Shown piece by piece: positions 5,455 through 12,024 of a stretch of 12,024 bases of DNA. Source of the DNA: JAIVJN01 sp036732565. Its GTDB lineage: Bacteria > Acidobacteriota > Vicinamibacteria > Vicinamibacterales > UBA2999. The DNA is taken from positions 1-12,024 of the forward strand of contig DAINCF010000199.1 in assembly GCA_036732565.1 (NCBI GenBank). The letters run 5' to 3'. The position numbers and the translations under genes are program-made. The notes beneath the pieces were generated by a model. It was not told the origin of the DNA. It saw nothing but the letters and a program-made list of their open reading frames with translations, and ran no database searches. The first letter of the stretch is position 1, and each line of letters starts with the position of its first letter.

Positions 5455-8178
5455 CTACCGAGGAAACTCCACCCACACGCCCAGCGCGCGCAGGTCCGAG
5501 CTCGCGGGATCGAACGCAGCCGGCGTGAAGCCGCGATCGGTGGCGATCGACAACGCACGGGCGACGCGCGGGGTGGGCAGCTCCACGGTCTTGGTTTGCC
5601 CGGCGGCGAGATCGTAGTCCGCTTGCCACTCCCCTGCACGAAGCGTCACCTTGGTGGGCACGGCGCCGGCCCGCATGGAGAACGATGGCGGCGCTCCTTC
5701 GTCAGTGTCGACCACGACAGCAGTCGACGCGGCGCCCGCCGTCCAGAACCCGGGGACTTCCATGAACGGGTATTCATCGAGGAAGAACACGCGTGTCGAT
5801 CCGTAGCGGGAGGCGTGCCGCGCGTAGGTGTCGGAGAGGCGCTCCGCGGGTGCGCGTATGCTCCGCGGGCGCAGGCGCACGCGAGAGACGAGGGCTGCGG
5901 CCGTCGCGTCCGCCCGAATCGTGATGGAGTGCACCAACACCGGCACACGTAGCAAGAGGCCGGTCGCTCCCGGCGGGCGATTCGTCAGATCCAGGCGGTC
6001 GATGAGCTGCGTGGAGCGTCCTACGGACACATCCAGCGTTCCCGCCAGGCGCGCCGCGCCAGCAACATCGAGCTCGTACTCTCCTGCGGGCACGAGCGGC
6101 ACGTACAGCAGGGGCGGGTCCGCCGGTGCGAAACCACGATTCGAGGTCGCGAACTCCAACCGCGGTAGCACGTCCTCGTAGCCGAGCACGCCAAGCGGTT
6201 CGAGTTGGAGCTCGACGGTATGCCACGCCGGATCCCATTCCTGCAGAAACGCCAGCTGCGACGAGGTCGTCGTGATGACCCTGTCAGCGTCGTAGCGTGC
6301 CCAGGCGATGGTCGATGCGCCCATCACCGTCGTCGCGAAGACAGCGGCCGTCAGCGTCCACGCGACGCCTCGCGATCGGCCGGCCCGTCGCAGCGCCGCC
6401 CACACGACAACCCACGCGACGCCGAGCGCAATGGTCCAGGTCGCGACGTCTCCCAGCGCAGCGGGCACGATGTCGCGATGGAAGCTCGGGAACGCGAGCG
6501 GCAGGTTGACGGTCGGCGACAGCCAGTCGAGCAGCAGATCGTAGCCGCCGCGATCGTTGTAGATCAGAAGCCCGGCGTTCACGGCCGTCCGCAGCACGAC
6601 GCCGAGCACGCCGACCACCGCGGCGGCGTTGATGGCAGCCCTCGCCCACGCCCCTGAGGCCTGGAAGAGCCAGGCGACCAGGATCGCTGCCGGCAGCAGC
6701 AGAATCGTCAAGAAGCGCGCGGGTGCGCTGTGCCCCGCCCACCACATCACATAGGACGCAACGGCGAGCACGTAGGGCACCGCGACCAGGACGAGCTCGG
6801 CGACCAACCGAGGTCGGCGACGCGCGAGCACCACGAGGCCGATCAGCGCGACGGCGAAGATCGGGGCACTGCTGATCAGGCCGAATTGCTGATCGAAGAA
6901 CAGGCCGGGCAATCCGGGCCGAAGCGTGGCCAGGCGATTCTGCACGACGTTGCCGTACGGGGCCGTCGGGCTGAACGTGCCGTAGATGATCCGGAAGAAG
7001 CCAAACCATCCGAGGGCTGCCGCGATCGGCACGATCGAGAACGCAAGAGTGTTTCGCCACCGCTCGGGCCTGGCGAGTAGCCGGATCACGAGTGCTAGAC
7101 CGAGGCCACCGGCCACAATCGCGAACCGCGAATGTAGCCACGGCAGCAGCGCCAGCGCAACGCTCACCAGAACGAGCGCTCGGCGCGAGACCGCTCCGGC
7201 ACCGACGTCGAGCCGTACGAGCAGCCACACCGCCGCCATGGCGCAGACCGCGCCGGCCCCATCCGGATAGACCGTGAACACGTGGAAGAACACCGGCGCG
7301 CTGAAGAAGACCGCCATCCATCCGACCCACGCCGCGGCGGCGCTGCCCGTTACCAGCCAGGCCGCATGCCACGCGAGCGCCCCCCCAAGAGACATCAGCA
7401 GGGCCAGGAAGATCACGACGGCACGGTACCCGCCGATCGCAAACGCGGGTGCGATCAGGGTCGGCAGCCCAGGCGCATGAATGGAGTAGATCTGCCCATC
7501 GACGCCGCGGCGCAGGAAATCCGGCCGCGGCAAGTCGTCGAAGTACGGCGCGTAGTCCTTGCGCTCGTGGTTGTTCTCGATCCGCAGGTCGCCATCCAGC
7601 AACAAGCTCTGCGTGATGATCAGGTAGTGGGGCTCGTCGCCCGCCGGAACGCGAACGCCCAGCGTCCTCACGGCGGCGAGCGCGCAGATCAAACCGACGA
7701 TGAGCGCCACGATGGGCGCACGGCGGGGATCGCCGAGCGGTCGTGCAAGAGGCGCTGGTAGCATCGTCGGGACGCTGGCGGCGACCACGCCCCCGATCGC
7801 CGCGATCCAGACGAAGAGCTCGATGGGACCGCTCCAGAGAAGAAACGCCGCGGGCACCGGAACGGGCAACCAGGGCAGCCACAGGAGGATCGTGAGGATC
7901 AACGGCGAGAGCGCTGACGGTCTCGGCCGCCAGATCCAGCCGACGATCGCTCCGGCCGCAACCAGCAGAAGGAGCAGCCAGATCGACGGCAGCGCGCCCA
8001 CGCGCAGCGTCGATCGGTTCAGGACCGCCAGCGTACCGAACGAGATCCACGCCGACGCCCCAGCCAGCACCAGGATCAGCCCACCGCCGCCCAGTGGGCT
8101 TCGGCGGTCAAGCGGGCCGCCACTCTCCGCAAGGCCTCGGCCGACGCGCGCAAGCGGCCGCCGAGGGGCCTCACCCAT
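5455..8178 (-). CDS. Large GT-C-like membrane glycosyltransferase with a soluble C-terminal region
   Basis: The protein has 907 residues. After a basic N-terminus come many hydrophobic helices from about residue 30 to 625. The first large loop has VPAGDEPHYL (D181, E182), an acidic motif where GT-C enzymes of the PMT/ArnT type hold their catalytic Asp. HAPGLPTLIAP follows at about 234-244. Such enzymes move sugars from polyprenyl-phosphate donors on the outer face of the membrane. The last 280 residues look soluble and beta-rich (repeated GEYELDV and GEWQADYDL strands), possibly carbohydrate-binding. I chose ATG 8178 because ATGGGTGA overlaps the methyltransferase stop by 8 bases, which suggests translational coupling. 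An in-frame ATG at 8220 lies deeper inside that gene. No Shine-Dalgarno site is visible. Acceptor and sugar are unknown. A lipid-processing or polymer-export membrane protein is an alternative. Confidence 0.7.
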   Translation of the reverse strand: MGEAPRRPLARVGRGLAESGGPLDRRSPLGGGGLILVLAGASAWISFGTLAVLNRSTLRVGALPSIWLLLLLVAAGAIVGWIWRPRPSALSPLILTILLWLPWLPVPVPAAFLLWSGPIELFVWIAAIGGVVAASVPTMLPAPLARPLGDPRRAPIVALIVGLICALAAVRTLGVRVPAGDEPHYLIITQSLLLDGDLRIENNHERKDYAPYFDDLPRPDFLRRGVDGQIYSIHAPGLPTLIAPAFAIGGYRAVVIFLALLMSLGGALAWHAAWLVTGSAAAAWVGWMAVFFSAPVFFHVFTVYPDGAGAVCAMAAVWLLVRLDVGAGAVSRRALVLVSVALALLPWLHSRFAIVAGGLGLALVIRLLARPERWRNTLAFSIVPIAAALGWFGFFRIIYGTFSPTAPYGNVVQNRLATLRPGLPGLFFDQQFGLISSAPIFAVALIGLVVLARRRPRLVAELVLVAVPYVLAVASYVMWWAGHSAPARFLTILLLPAAILVAWLFQASGAWARAAINAAAVVGVLGVVLRTAVNAGLLIYNDRGGYDLLLDWLSPTVNLPLAFPSFHRDIVPAALGDVATWTIALGVAWVVVWAALRRAGRSRGVAWTLTAAVFATTVMGASTIAWARYDADRVITTTSSQLAFLQEWDPAWHTVELQLEPLGVLGYEDVLPRLEFATSNRGFAPADPPLLYVPLVPAGEYELDVAGAARLAGTLDVSVGRSTQLIDRLDLTNRPPGATGLLLRVPVLVHSITIRADATAAALVSRVRLRPRSIRAPAERLSDTYARHASRYGSTRVFFLDEYPFMEVPGFWTAGAASTAVVVDTDEGAPPSFSMRAGAVPTKVTLRAGEWQADYDLAAGQTKTVELPTPRVARALSIATDRGFTPAAFDPASSDLRALGVWVEFPR

Positions 8179-8926
8179 GCGAGGAGGGGCGGCGGGCCAG
8201 ACACATGACTGACGTCCCAATCGGCATGTTCGTCACCCGAAGCGCCGCCGCTTCGAAGTACAGCAGCCCGGTGAGCGAGGCATTGATCGGCGCAGGCGGC
8301 ACGGTGATGTCGAACTCACCGGGCTCGATGGAGCCGCCGCTCGTCCACCGCTGCAGCAGACGCACCGGCAGCATCACCGGGAAGAGGGAAAAGTGCACGA
8401 ACGTGAGGCGAAGGACCTCGAAGCCCGCGCTCTCGAGCAGGACGCGCAGACGACGCGGCGTGTAGCGACGAACTTCCTCCGAGAGGACCGCGTGGCGTCC
8501 GCGCAGGATGTCCAGCGCGGCAACGTTCAGCAAGGCATGCCCTCCGGGTTTCAAGACGCGCCACATCTCCTTGGCGGCGGCATGCTCCACGGCGTCGGGC
8601 AGGCACTGGAACACATCGAAGGAGGTCGCCAAATCGAAAGTCTGGTCCTGAAACGGGATTGCTCCGATGCTGGCACGAACAATCGGACCACGATCCAGCG
8701 CGCGCGCGAGCTCGAGCCCGTTCCACGTCAGATCGAATCCCCGGACGCGGCCGAATGCGCGTAACATCTCCAAGTTCGCGCCGGTCCCACATCCGCAGTC
8801 GAGCAGTTGCGGCGTTCGCACGCCGGTCAACGCACGGCGTACCAACGGTTCGACGAACGCGCGGAATCCACGAAACCAAAAATGCGATCGTTCAGCGCGA
8901 CTGGTGAGCTCCAGCAGGCGATCCAT
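8171..8926 (-). CDS. SAM-dependent class I methyltransferase
   Basis: This 251-residue cytoplasmic enzyme has the Rossmann methyltransferase layout. Motif I is LLDCGCGTGANLEML (41-55), the acidic ribose-contacting residue is D65 in GFDLT, and a motif near FDLATSFDVFQCLPD (97-111) is followed by WRVLKPGGHALL (122-133). HAVLSEEVRRYTPRRLRVLLESAGFE follows (145-170), a pattern common in Methyltransf_11/UbiE-like enzymes. The C-terminal 80 residues include a hydrophobic stretch (FSLFPVMLPVRLLQRW) that may rest on the membrane. It is the first gene of a two-gene minus-strand unit with the large GT-C-like protein and lies divergent from a second GT-C-like gene. Methylation of a sugar or polyprenyl-linked intermediate is therefore a reasonable inference. 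The substrate is not readable from sequence. Confidence 0.85.
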   Translation of the reverse strand: MDRLLELTSRAERSHFWFRGFRAFVEPLVRRALTGVRTPQLLDCGCGTGANLEMLRAFGRVRGFDLTWNGLELARALDRGPIVRASIGAIPFQDQTFDLATSFDVFQCLPDAVEHAAAKEMWRVLKPGGHALLNVAALDILRGRHAVLSEEVRRYTPRRLRVLLESAGFEVLRLTFVHFSLFPVMLPVRLLQRWTSGGSIEPGEFDITVPPAPINASLTGLLYFEAAALRVTNMPIGTSVMCLARRPSSHG

Positions 8927-8954
8927 GCGGGCGAGACGGAAGGCACGGCCATGC

Positions 8955-8961
8955 TACCATA
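8955..8961. promoter_or_regulatory. Possible shared, bidirectional -10 element between divergent genes
   Basis: TACCATA reads TACCAT on the plus strand and TATGGT on the minus strand, so it contains overlapping TANNNT -10 hexamers for both genes. On the plus strand it is preceded by TGC, giving an extended -10, and lies 8 bases before the ATG at 8969. On the minus strand it would start transcription about 23 bases before the ATG at 8926. No -35 box is convincing on either side. Confidence 0.35.
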
Positions 8962-8968
8962 CAGACGC

Positions 8969-10630
8969 ATGCGCCTCCGGGGCCCCGCCGAGACGAGCGG
9001 GGTCATCGCTGCCGCTTTCGTCCTGACCGCCGCCCTCACCTATCCGCTGCTGTTCAAGCTGGATCGCGTCGGCCGCACCAACACGGGCGACGGGCTCTGG
9101 AGCCTGTGGGTCGTCTCGTGGGTGGCGCACGCGCTGACGACGGATCCGAGATTCCTGTACGACGCGAATATCTTCTATCCGCACGCGCGGACGCTGGCGT
9201 TTTCCGAAGCCAACATCGGCGCCGGCGCGATCGGTGCGCCGATCTGGGCGCTCACCCGCAATCCCTTCCTGACGCACAACTTCGTCGTCATCGTCGGCTT
9301 CATCGTCTCGTTCGCGGGCGCCTTCTATCTGACGCGCTACCTCACACAGAGTCGCGGGGCGGCGGTCACGGCCGCGGTGATGTTCGCGTTCTGCCCCTTC
9401 GTCTTCGCGCGCACCGCCCACATCCAGCTGCTGCTGATCGGCGGCCTGCCGTTTTGCATGCTTGCGTTCCATCGGCTCGTCGACGTGCCGACGGTCGGGC
9501 GATCGGTCGCGCTGGGTCTGGTGCTGTGGGGACAGGCCCTGTCGTGCGCGTACTACGGCATCTTCGCCGGTCTGATGGTCGGCCTCGGGACGCTGCTCTT
9601 CGCGTGGACCCGCCAGCTGTGGCGCAGCCGGGACTACTGGATCGGTATCGCGCTCGCGGCGTTCGTGAGCGTGGCGCTGACGCTGCCCTTCTTCGTACCC
9701 TACGTCTTCGTGCAGCAGGAGCTCGGCTTCACGCGCACGCTGCGTGACGCGCGGATGTACTCCGCCGATGGCGGCGCCTGGCTCGCCTCGTCCGCGTGGG
9801 CGCACCGCTGGTGGCTGGAAGCCATTACGCCGTTCGACGAGGTGCTGTTCCCGGGGATCTTCACGACCGTACTCGGCGGGCTCGGCGTGTGGATCGGTCT
9901 CCGGCAACGGTGGCCCCAGGATGCGCCCGCGAGGCCGCCGCGGGATGTGATCTACCTCTACCTCGCATTGGGGCTGATCGCGTTCTGGGCGTCGTTCGGG
10001 CCCGCCTTCGGCCTCTACACGGCGCTCTACAACACCATCCCGGTTTTTTCGTTCCTGCGCGCGCCCGCCCGCATCGGCATCGTCACGACGCTCAGCCTGA
10101 CGGTGCTCGCGGCGATCGCGCTCGCGTCTTGGCCGCGTCTCACACGACGTACGGGGCCGGCGGCCCTGGTGGCCTTGATTGTCGCGGCAGAGCTGACGCC
10201 CGCGCCGCTGGCGATGCTACGCGATGCCCCGCCGCTCGAACGCGCGTACCGCACGCTGGCCACACTGCCGTGGGGACCGGTGGCGGAGTTTCCGTACTTC
10301 TACGATCGCCCGTCATGGTCGCGGCACTCGCTGTACATGCTGAAGTCGACCGCGCACTGGCTGCCGCTCGTGAACGGCTACAGCGATCACACCCCGAATG
10401 ATTTTCGCCAGAACGTGATGCCGCTCAGCTCGTTCCCTACGCGCGAGGCGTTCAAACTGCTGAGGGCAGTCAACACACGCTACGTCGTCTTTCATCTGCA
10501 GCTTTACGACGTGCGCTCGCGCGCCCGAGTTCTCGAACGGATCAAAGCCTACGAGATGTTCTTGCGGCCGATCGTGCAAGAGGACGACGTCTGGCTGTTC
10601 GAGATCGTCGCGTGGCCCGAACAACCCTGA
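8969..10630 (+). CDS. GT-C-like multi-pass membrane protein, probable glycosyltransferase
   Basis: The protein has 553 residues. Hydrophobic helices run from about residue 10 (GVIAAAFVLTAALTYPLLF) to about 430, then a soluble C-terminal part follows. The first outer loop has RTNTGDGLWSLW (36-47), with D41 placed like the catalytic Asp of GT-C enzymes. YPHARTLAFSEANIG (70-84) and FARTAHIQLLLIGGLPF (146-162) resemble uncharacterised YfhO- or DUF2079-like membrane proteins often found in polysaccharide loci. The C-terminus carries EFPYFYDRPSWSRHSLYM and VNGYSDHTPNDF, a conserved-looking soluble segment. ATG 8969 follows a -10-like TACCAT and may be leaderless. ATG 8951, in frame and 7 bases after GGAAGG, is an equally possible start and adds MLPYRR. 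A role in glycan assembly is inferred from architecture and from the methyltransferase and GT-C-like neighbours. Confidence 0.72.
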   Translation: MRLRGPAETSGVIAAAFVLTAALTYPLLFKLDRVGRTNTGDGLWSLWVVSWVAHALTTDPRFLYDANIFYPHARTLAFSEANIGAGAIGAPIWALTRNPFLTHNFVVIVGFIVSFAGAFYLTRYLTQSRGAAVTAAVMFAFCPFVFARTAHIQLLLIGGLPFCMLAFHRLVDVPTVGRSVALGLVLWGQALSCAYYGIFAGLMVGLGTLLFAWTRQLWRSRDYWIGIALAAFVSVALTLPFFVPYVFVQQELGFTRTLRDARMYSADGGAWLASSAWAHRWWLEAITPFDEVLFPGIFTTVLGGLGVWIGLRQRWPQDAPARPPRDVIYLYLALGLIAFWASFGPAFGLYTALYNTIPVFSFLRAPARIGIVTTLSLTVLAAIALASWPRLTRRTGPAALVALIVAAELTPAPLAMLRDAPPLERAYRTLATLPWGPVAEFPYFYDRPSWSRHSLYMLKSTAHWLPLVNGYSDHTPNDFRQNVMPLSSFPTREAFKLLRAVNTRYVVFHLQLYDVRSRARVLERIKAYEMFLRPIVQEDDVWLFEIVAWPEQP

Positions 10631-10650
10631 GCCAGCGTAGCGAGATCGTA

Positions 10651-10731
10651 CGTAGCGCAGGCCTTCAGGCCTGCCTGACGGCGCTAGCCGCGCACCAACG
10701 GTGTATGGCAGGCCTAAAGGCTTGCGCTACG
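10651..10731. repeat. REP doublet (REPIN-like) with GTAG tails facing outward
   Basis: CGTAGCGCAGGCC (10651-10663) and GGCTTGCGCTACG (10719-10731) are inverted ends matching at 12 of 13 positions. Each half holds a hairpin: GCAGGCC-TTCA-GGCCTGC (10657-10674) and GCAGGCC-TAAA-GGCTTGC (10708-10725). The GTAG tetranucleotide (10652-10655) precedes the first hairpin, and its complement CTAC (10727-10730) follows the second. A further tail copy, CGTAGCG, stands alone at 10636-10642. The element fills most of the gap between two convergent genes. Confidence 0.88.
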
Positions 10732-10761
10732 AACGCTACGTTCGTTACGGACGCTACGGTC
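10726..10761. repeat. Four tandem 9-bp units derived from the REP tail
   Basis: GCTACGAAC, GCTACGTTC, GTTACGGAC and GCTACGGTC follow one another without gaps (consensus GYTACGNNC). The first unit is the tail of the REP doublet. The last contains the stop codon of the minus-strand aminotransferase (10754-10756). The array looks like serial duplication of the REP tail. Confidence 0.8.
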
Positions 10762-11935
10762 GGCCGGACGCCAGTGTGGAGAGCCTCGCGAGGCGCCGAT
10801 CCGCTTCGATCATCGTTTCGTCGCGCTTCGAGTAGCAGAACCGAATCTTCGTCGAGCCGTCGCGCGGATCGTTGTAGAAGCTGCTGCCCGGGACCGTCGC
10901 CACGCCAACGTCGCGCACGAGGTAGCGGGCGAACTCGACGTCGTCGGTCACCCCGAAGCCACTGACGTCCGTCATGATGTAGTACGCGCCCGATGGCTTG
11001 TAGCACGTGAAGCCGTGACGCTCCAGGATGTCGAGGAGCATGTCGCGCCGGCGTGCGTATCCGACGGCAAGCTGCGAGTAGTAGGAGTCCGGCAAGGCGA
11101 GCGCCACCGCACCCGCCTCCTGCAGCGGTGCCGCGGCGCCGACGGTCAGGAAGTCGTGCACCTTGCGAATGCCGCTGGCGAGTGACGCGGGCGCAATCGC
11201 CCAGCCGATTCGCCAGCCGGTCACGCTGTAGGTTTTCGACAGCCCGTTGATCGTCACGGTCCGCTCGGCCATACCCGGCAGCGAGGCGATGGGCACGTGG
11301 ACCTGGCCGTCGTAGATGATGTGCTCGTAGATCTCGTCCGAGATGGCGATCGCATCCCACTGCTGACAGAGATCCGCGATCAGCTGGAGCTCGTCGCGCG
11401 TGAACACCTTCCCGGTCGGATTGTTCGGTGTGTTGATGACGATCGCGCGCGTACGGTCGCTGAAGGCGCGCCTGAGGTCGTCCGGATCGAACGACCAATC
11501 AGGCGGGTGCAGCCGGACGAAACGCGGTTCGGCGCCCGACAGAATGGCGTCCGGCCCGTAGTTCTCGTAGAACGGCTCGAACACCACGACCTCGTCGCCG
11601 GGATCGACGCACGCGAGCATGGTGGCCATCATGGCCTCGGTGGATCCGCAGCAGACGGTCACCTGCTCGTCGGCCACCACCGGCACGCGGTAGCGGCGCG
11701 TGAACTCGCGCGCGATCGCTTCGCGCAGCGGACGCGCGCCCCAGGTGACGGCATACTGATTCACGTCACCCTGAATCGCCTCGCACGCGGCGTCCTTCAA
11801 CGCTTGCGGCGCCGGGAAATCGGGAAAGCCCTGCGACAGATTGACGGCGTCGTGCAACTGGGCGAGACGCGTCATCTCGCGAATGACCGATTCGGTGAAC
11901 TGCGCAACCTTCTTCGAGCCGCCGAGCTTCGTCAT
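10754..11935 (-). CDS. PLP-dependent class I/II aminotransferase
   Basis: This 393-residue fold-type I enzyme resembles the YbdL/kynurenine-aminotransferase branch, which moves amino groups from methionine, aromatic or related amino acids to 2-oxo acids in the cytoplasm. Visible motifs are NLSQGFPDFP (32-41), NQYAVTWGARPLREAIA (59-75), CGSTEA (96-101; cofactor phosphate), NTPNNPTGKVF (168-178), ISDEIYEH (198-205; D200 and Y203 contact the ring), GLSKTYSVTGWRIGW (231-245; K234 forms the Schiff base) and KIRFCYSK (363-370; R365 would bind the substrate carboxylate). The length is normal. ATG 11935 gives MTKLGGSKK. The frame is open to 11992, but that part translates a REP. No Shine-Dalgarno site precedes it. 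Its last residues GRP and its stop lie in repeat-like sequence. The exact substrate is uncertain. Confidence 0.9.
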   Translation of the reverse strand: MTKLGGSKKVAQFTESVIREMTRLAQLHDAVNLSQGFPDFPAPQALKDAACEAIQGDVNQYAVTWGARPLREAIAREFTRRYRVPVVADEQVTVCCGSTEAMMATMLACVDPGDEVVVFEPFYENYGPDAILSGAEPRFVRLHPPDWSFDPDDLRRAFSDRTRAIVINTPNNPTGKVFTRDELQLIADLCQQWDAIAISDEIYEHIIYDGQVHVPIASLPGMAERTVTINGLSKTYSVTGWRIGWAIAPASLASGIRKVHDFLTVGAAAPLQEAGAVALALPDSYYSQLAVGYARRRDMLLDILERHGFTCYKPSGAYYIMTDVSGFGVTDDVEFARYLVRDVGVATVPGSSFYNDPRDGSTKIRFCYSKRDETMIEADRRLARLSTLASGRP

Positions 11936-11947
11936 CCTGGGAGAATA
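11936..11947 (-). promoter_or_regulatory. -10 element positioned for a leaderless aminotransferase transcript
   Basis: On the minus strand TATTCT (11947-11942) is followed by six bases, CCCAGG, and then the ATG at 11935. By the usual -10 to start spacing, the first transcribed base would be the A of the ATG. The surrounding GATATTCTCC resembles GATATTATCC before cstA. The -35 region falls in the adjacent REP and has no recognisable box. Confidence 0.5.
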
Positions 11948-11960
11948 TCGTACGCGCCTC

Positions 11961-12024
11961 GGTCCGGCTAAAGCCGGACCCCACGCAAGCAAGGCCTGCC
12001 GAAGAACGTGGGGTCCGGCTTTAG
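11961..12024. repeat. REP pair with GTGG tails facing inward, cut by the window edge
   Basis: GGTCCGGC-TAAA-GCCGGACC (11961-11980) is a perfect 8-bp hairpin followed by CCACG. CGTGGGGTCCGGCTTTAG (12007-12024) is the exact reverse complement of 11968-11985 and begins a second, inverted unit that runs off the right edge. The spacer is 21 bases. The element lies 13 bases upstream of the aminotransferase -10 box. Confidence 0.88.

Noticed and set aside
6284..8050. 588-codon open frame inside the large GT-C-like gene on the same strand
   Set aside because: It is Arg/Ala-rich with no hydrophobic helices or motifs. The main frame has ordered membrane segments and GT-C-like motifs.
11936..11992. Longer N-terminus for the aminotransferase
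   Set aside because: The added residues are encoded by the REP and by the promoter region. The family N-terminus begins near MTKLGGSKK.

Overview
The window is about 12 kb of GC-rich bacterial chromosome. It looks like an environmental Acidobacteriota genome, perhaps of the Vicinamibacteria type. That placement is an inference from base composition, from the many paired GTRG-type hairpin repeats between genes, and from weak or absent Shine-Dalgarno sites. No marker gene settles it. All proteins read as intact, apart from one gene cut by the left edge.

Left part (1-2478, plus strand): the tail of a small coiled-coil protein is followed by the cell-division gene zapA. A 363-base non-coding gap then holds a strong palindrome, a good sigma70-type promoter and a recognisable 6S RNA (about 569-753). 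Next come thiL (thiamine-monophosphate kinase) and a membrane-anchored 3D-domain protein. The zapA-6S RNA order is the one known from Proteobacteria. Here thiL takes the place of the usual fau/ygfA neighbour.

Middle part (2479-5454): a CstA-family transporter of 606 residues starts immediately after an extended -10 promoter and looks leaderless. It is followed by a secreted, probably outer-membrane, beta-barrel protein of unknown function. Its convergent neighbour is separated by a short gap that can fold into a long imperfect hairpin.

Right part (5455-10630): this is a probable surface-glycan module. A 907-residue GT-C-like membrane protein and an upstream SAM-dependent methyltransferase overlap by 8 bases on the minus strand. 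A second GT-C-like membrane protein (553 residues) is transcribed divergently. Roles in envelope or lipid-linked sugar chemistry are inferred from architecture only. A class I/II aminotransferase (10754-11935, minus) closes the window, again with a promoter placed for a leaderless transcript.

Repeats: four intergenic loci (1836-1920, 4368-4425, 10651-10731, 11961-12024) carry pairs of inverted hairpins. Their loops are TTYA or the complement TRAA, and they are flanked by GTAG or GTGG (one is degenerate, CTAG). This is the organisation of REP doublets (REPINs) mobilised in trans by RAYT (TnpA-REP) transposases. No transposase lies in the window. I found no CRISPR array, tRNA, rRNA, phage gene or recognisable defence system. 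The best leads are the 6S RNA, the REP family and the leaderless promoters.
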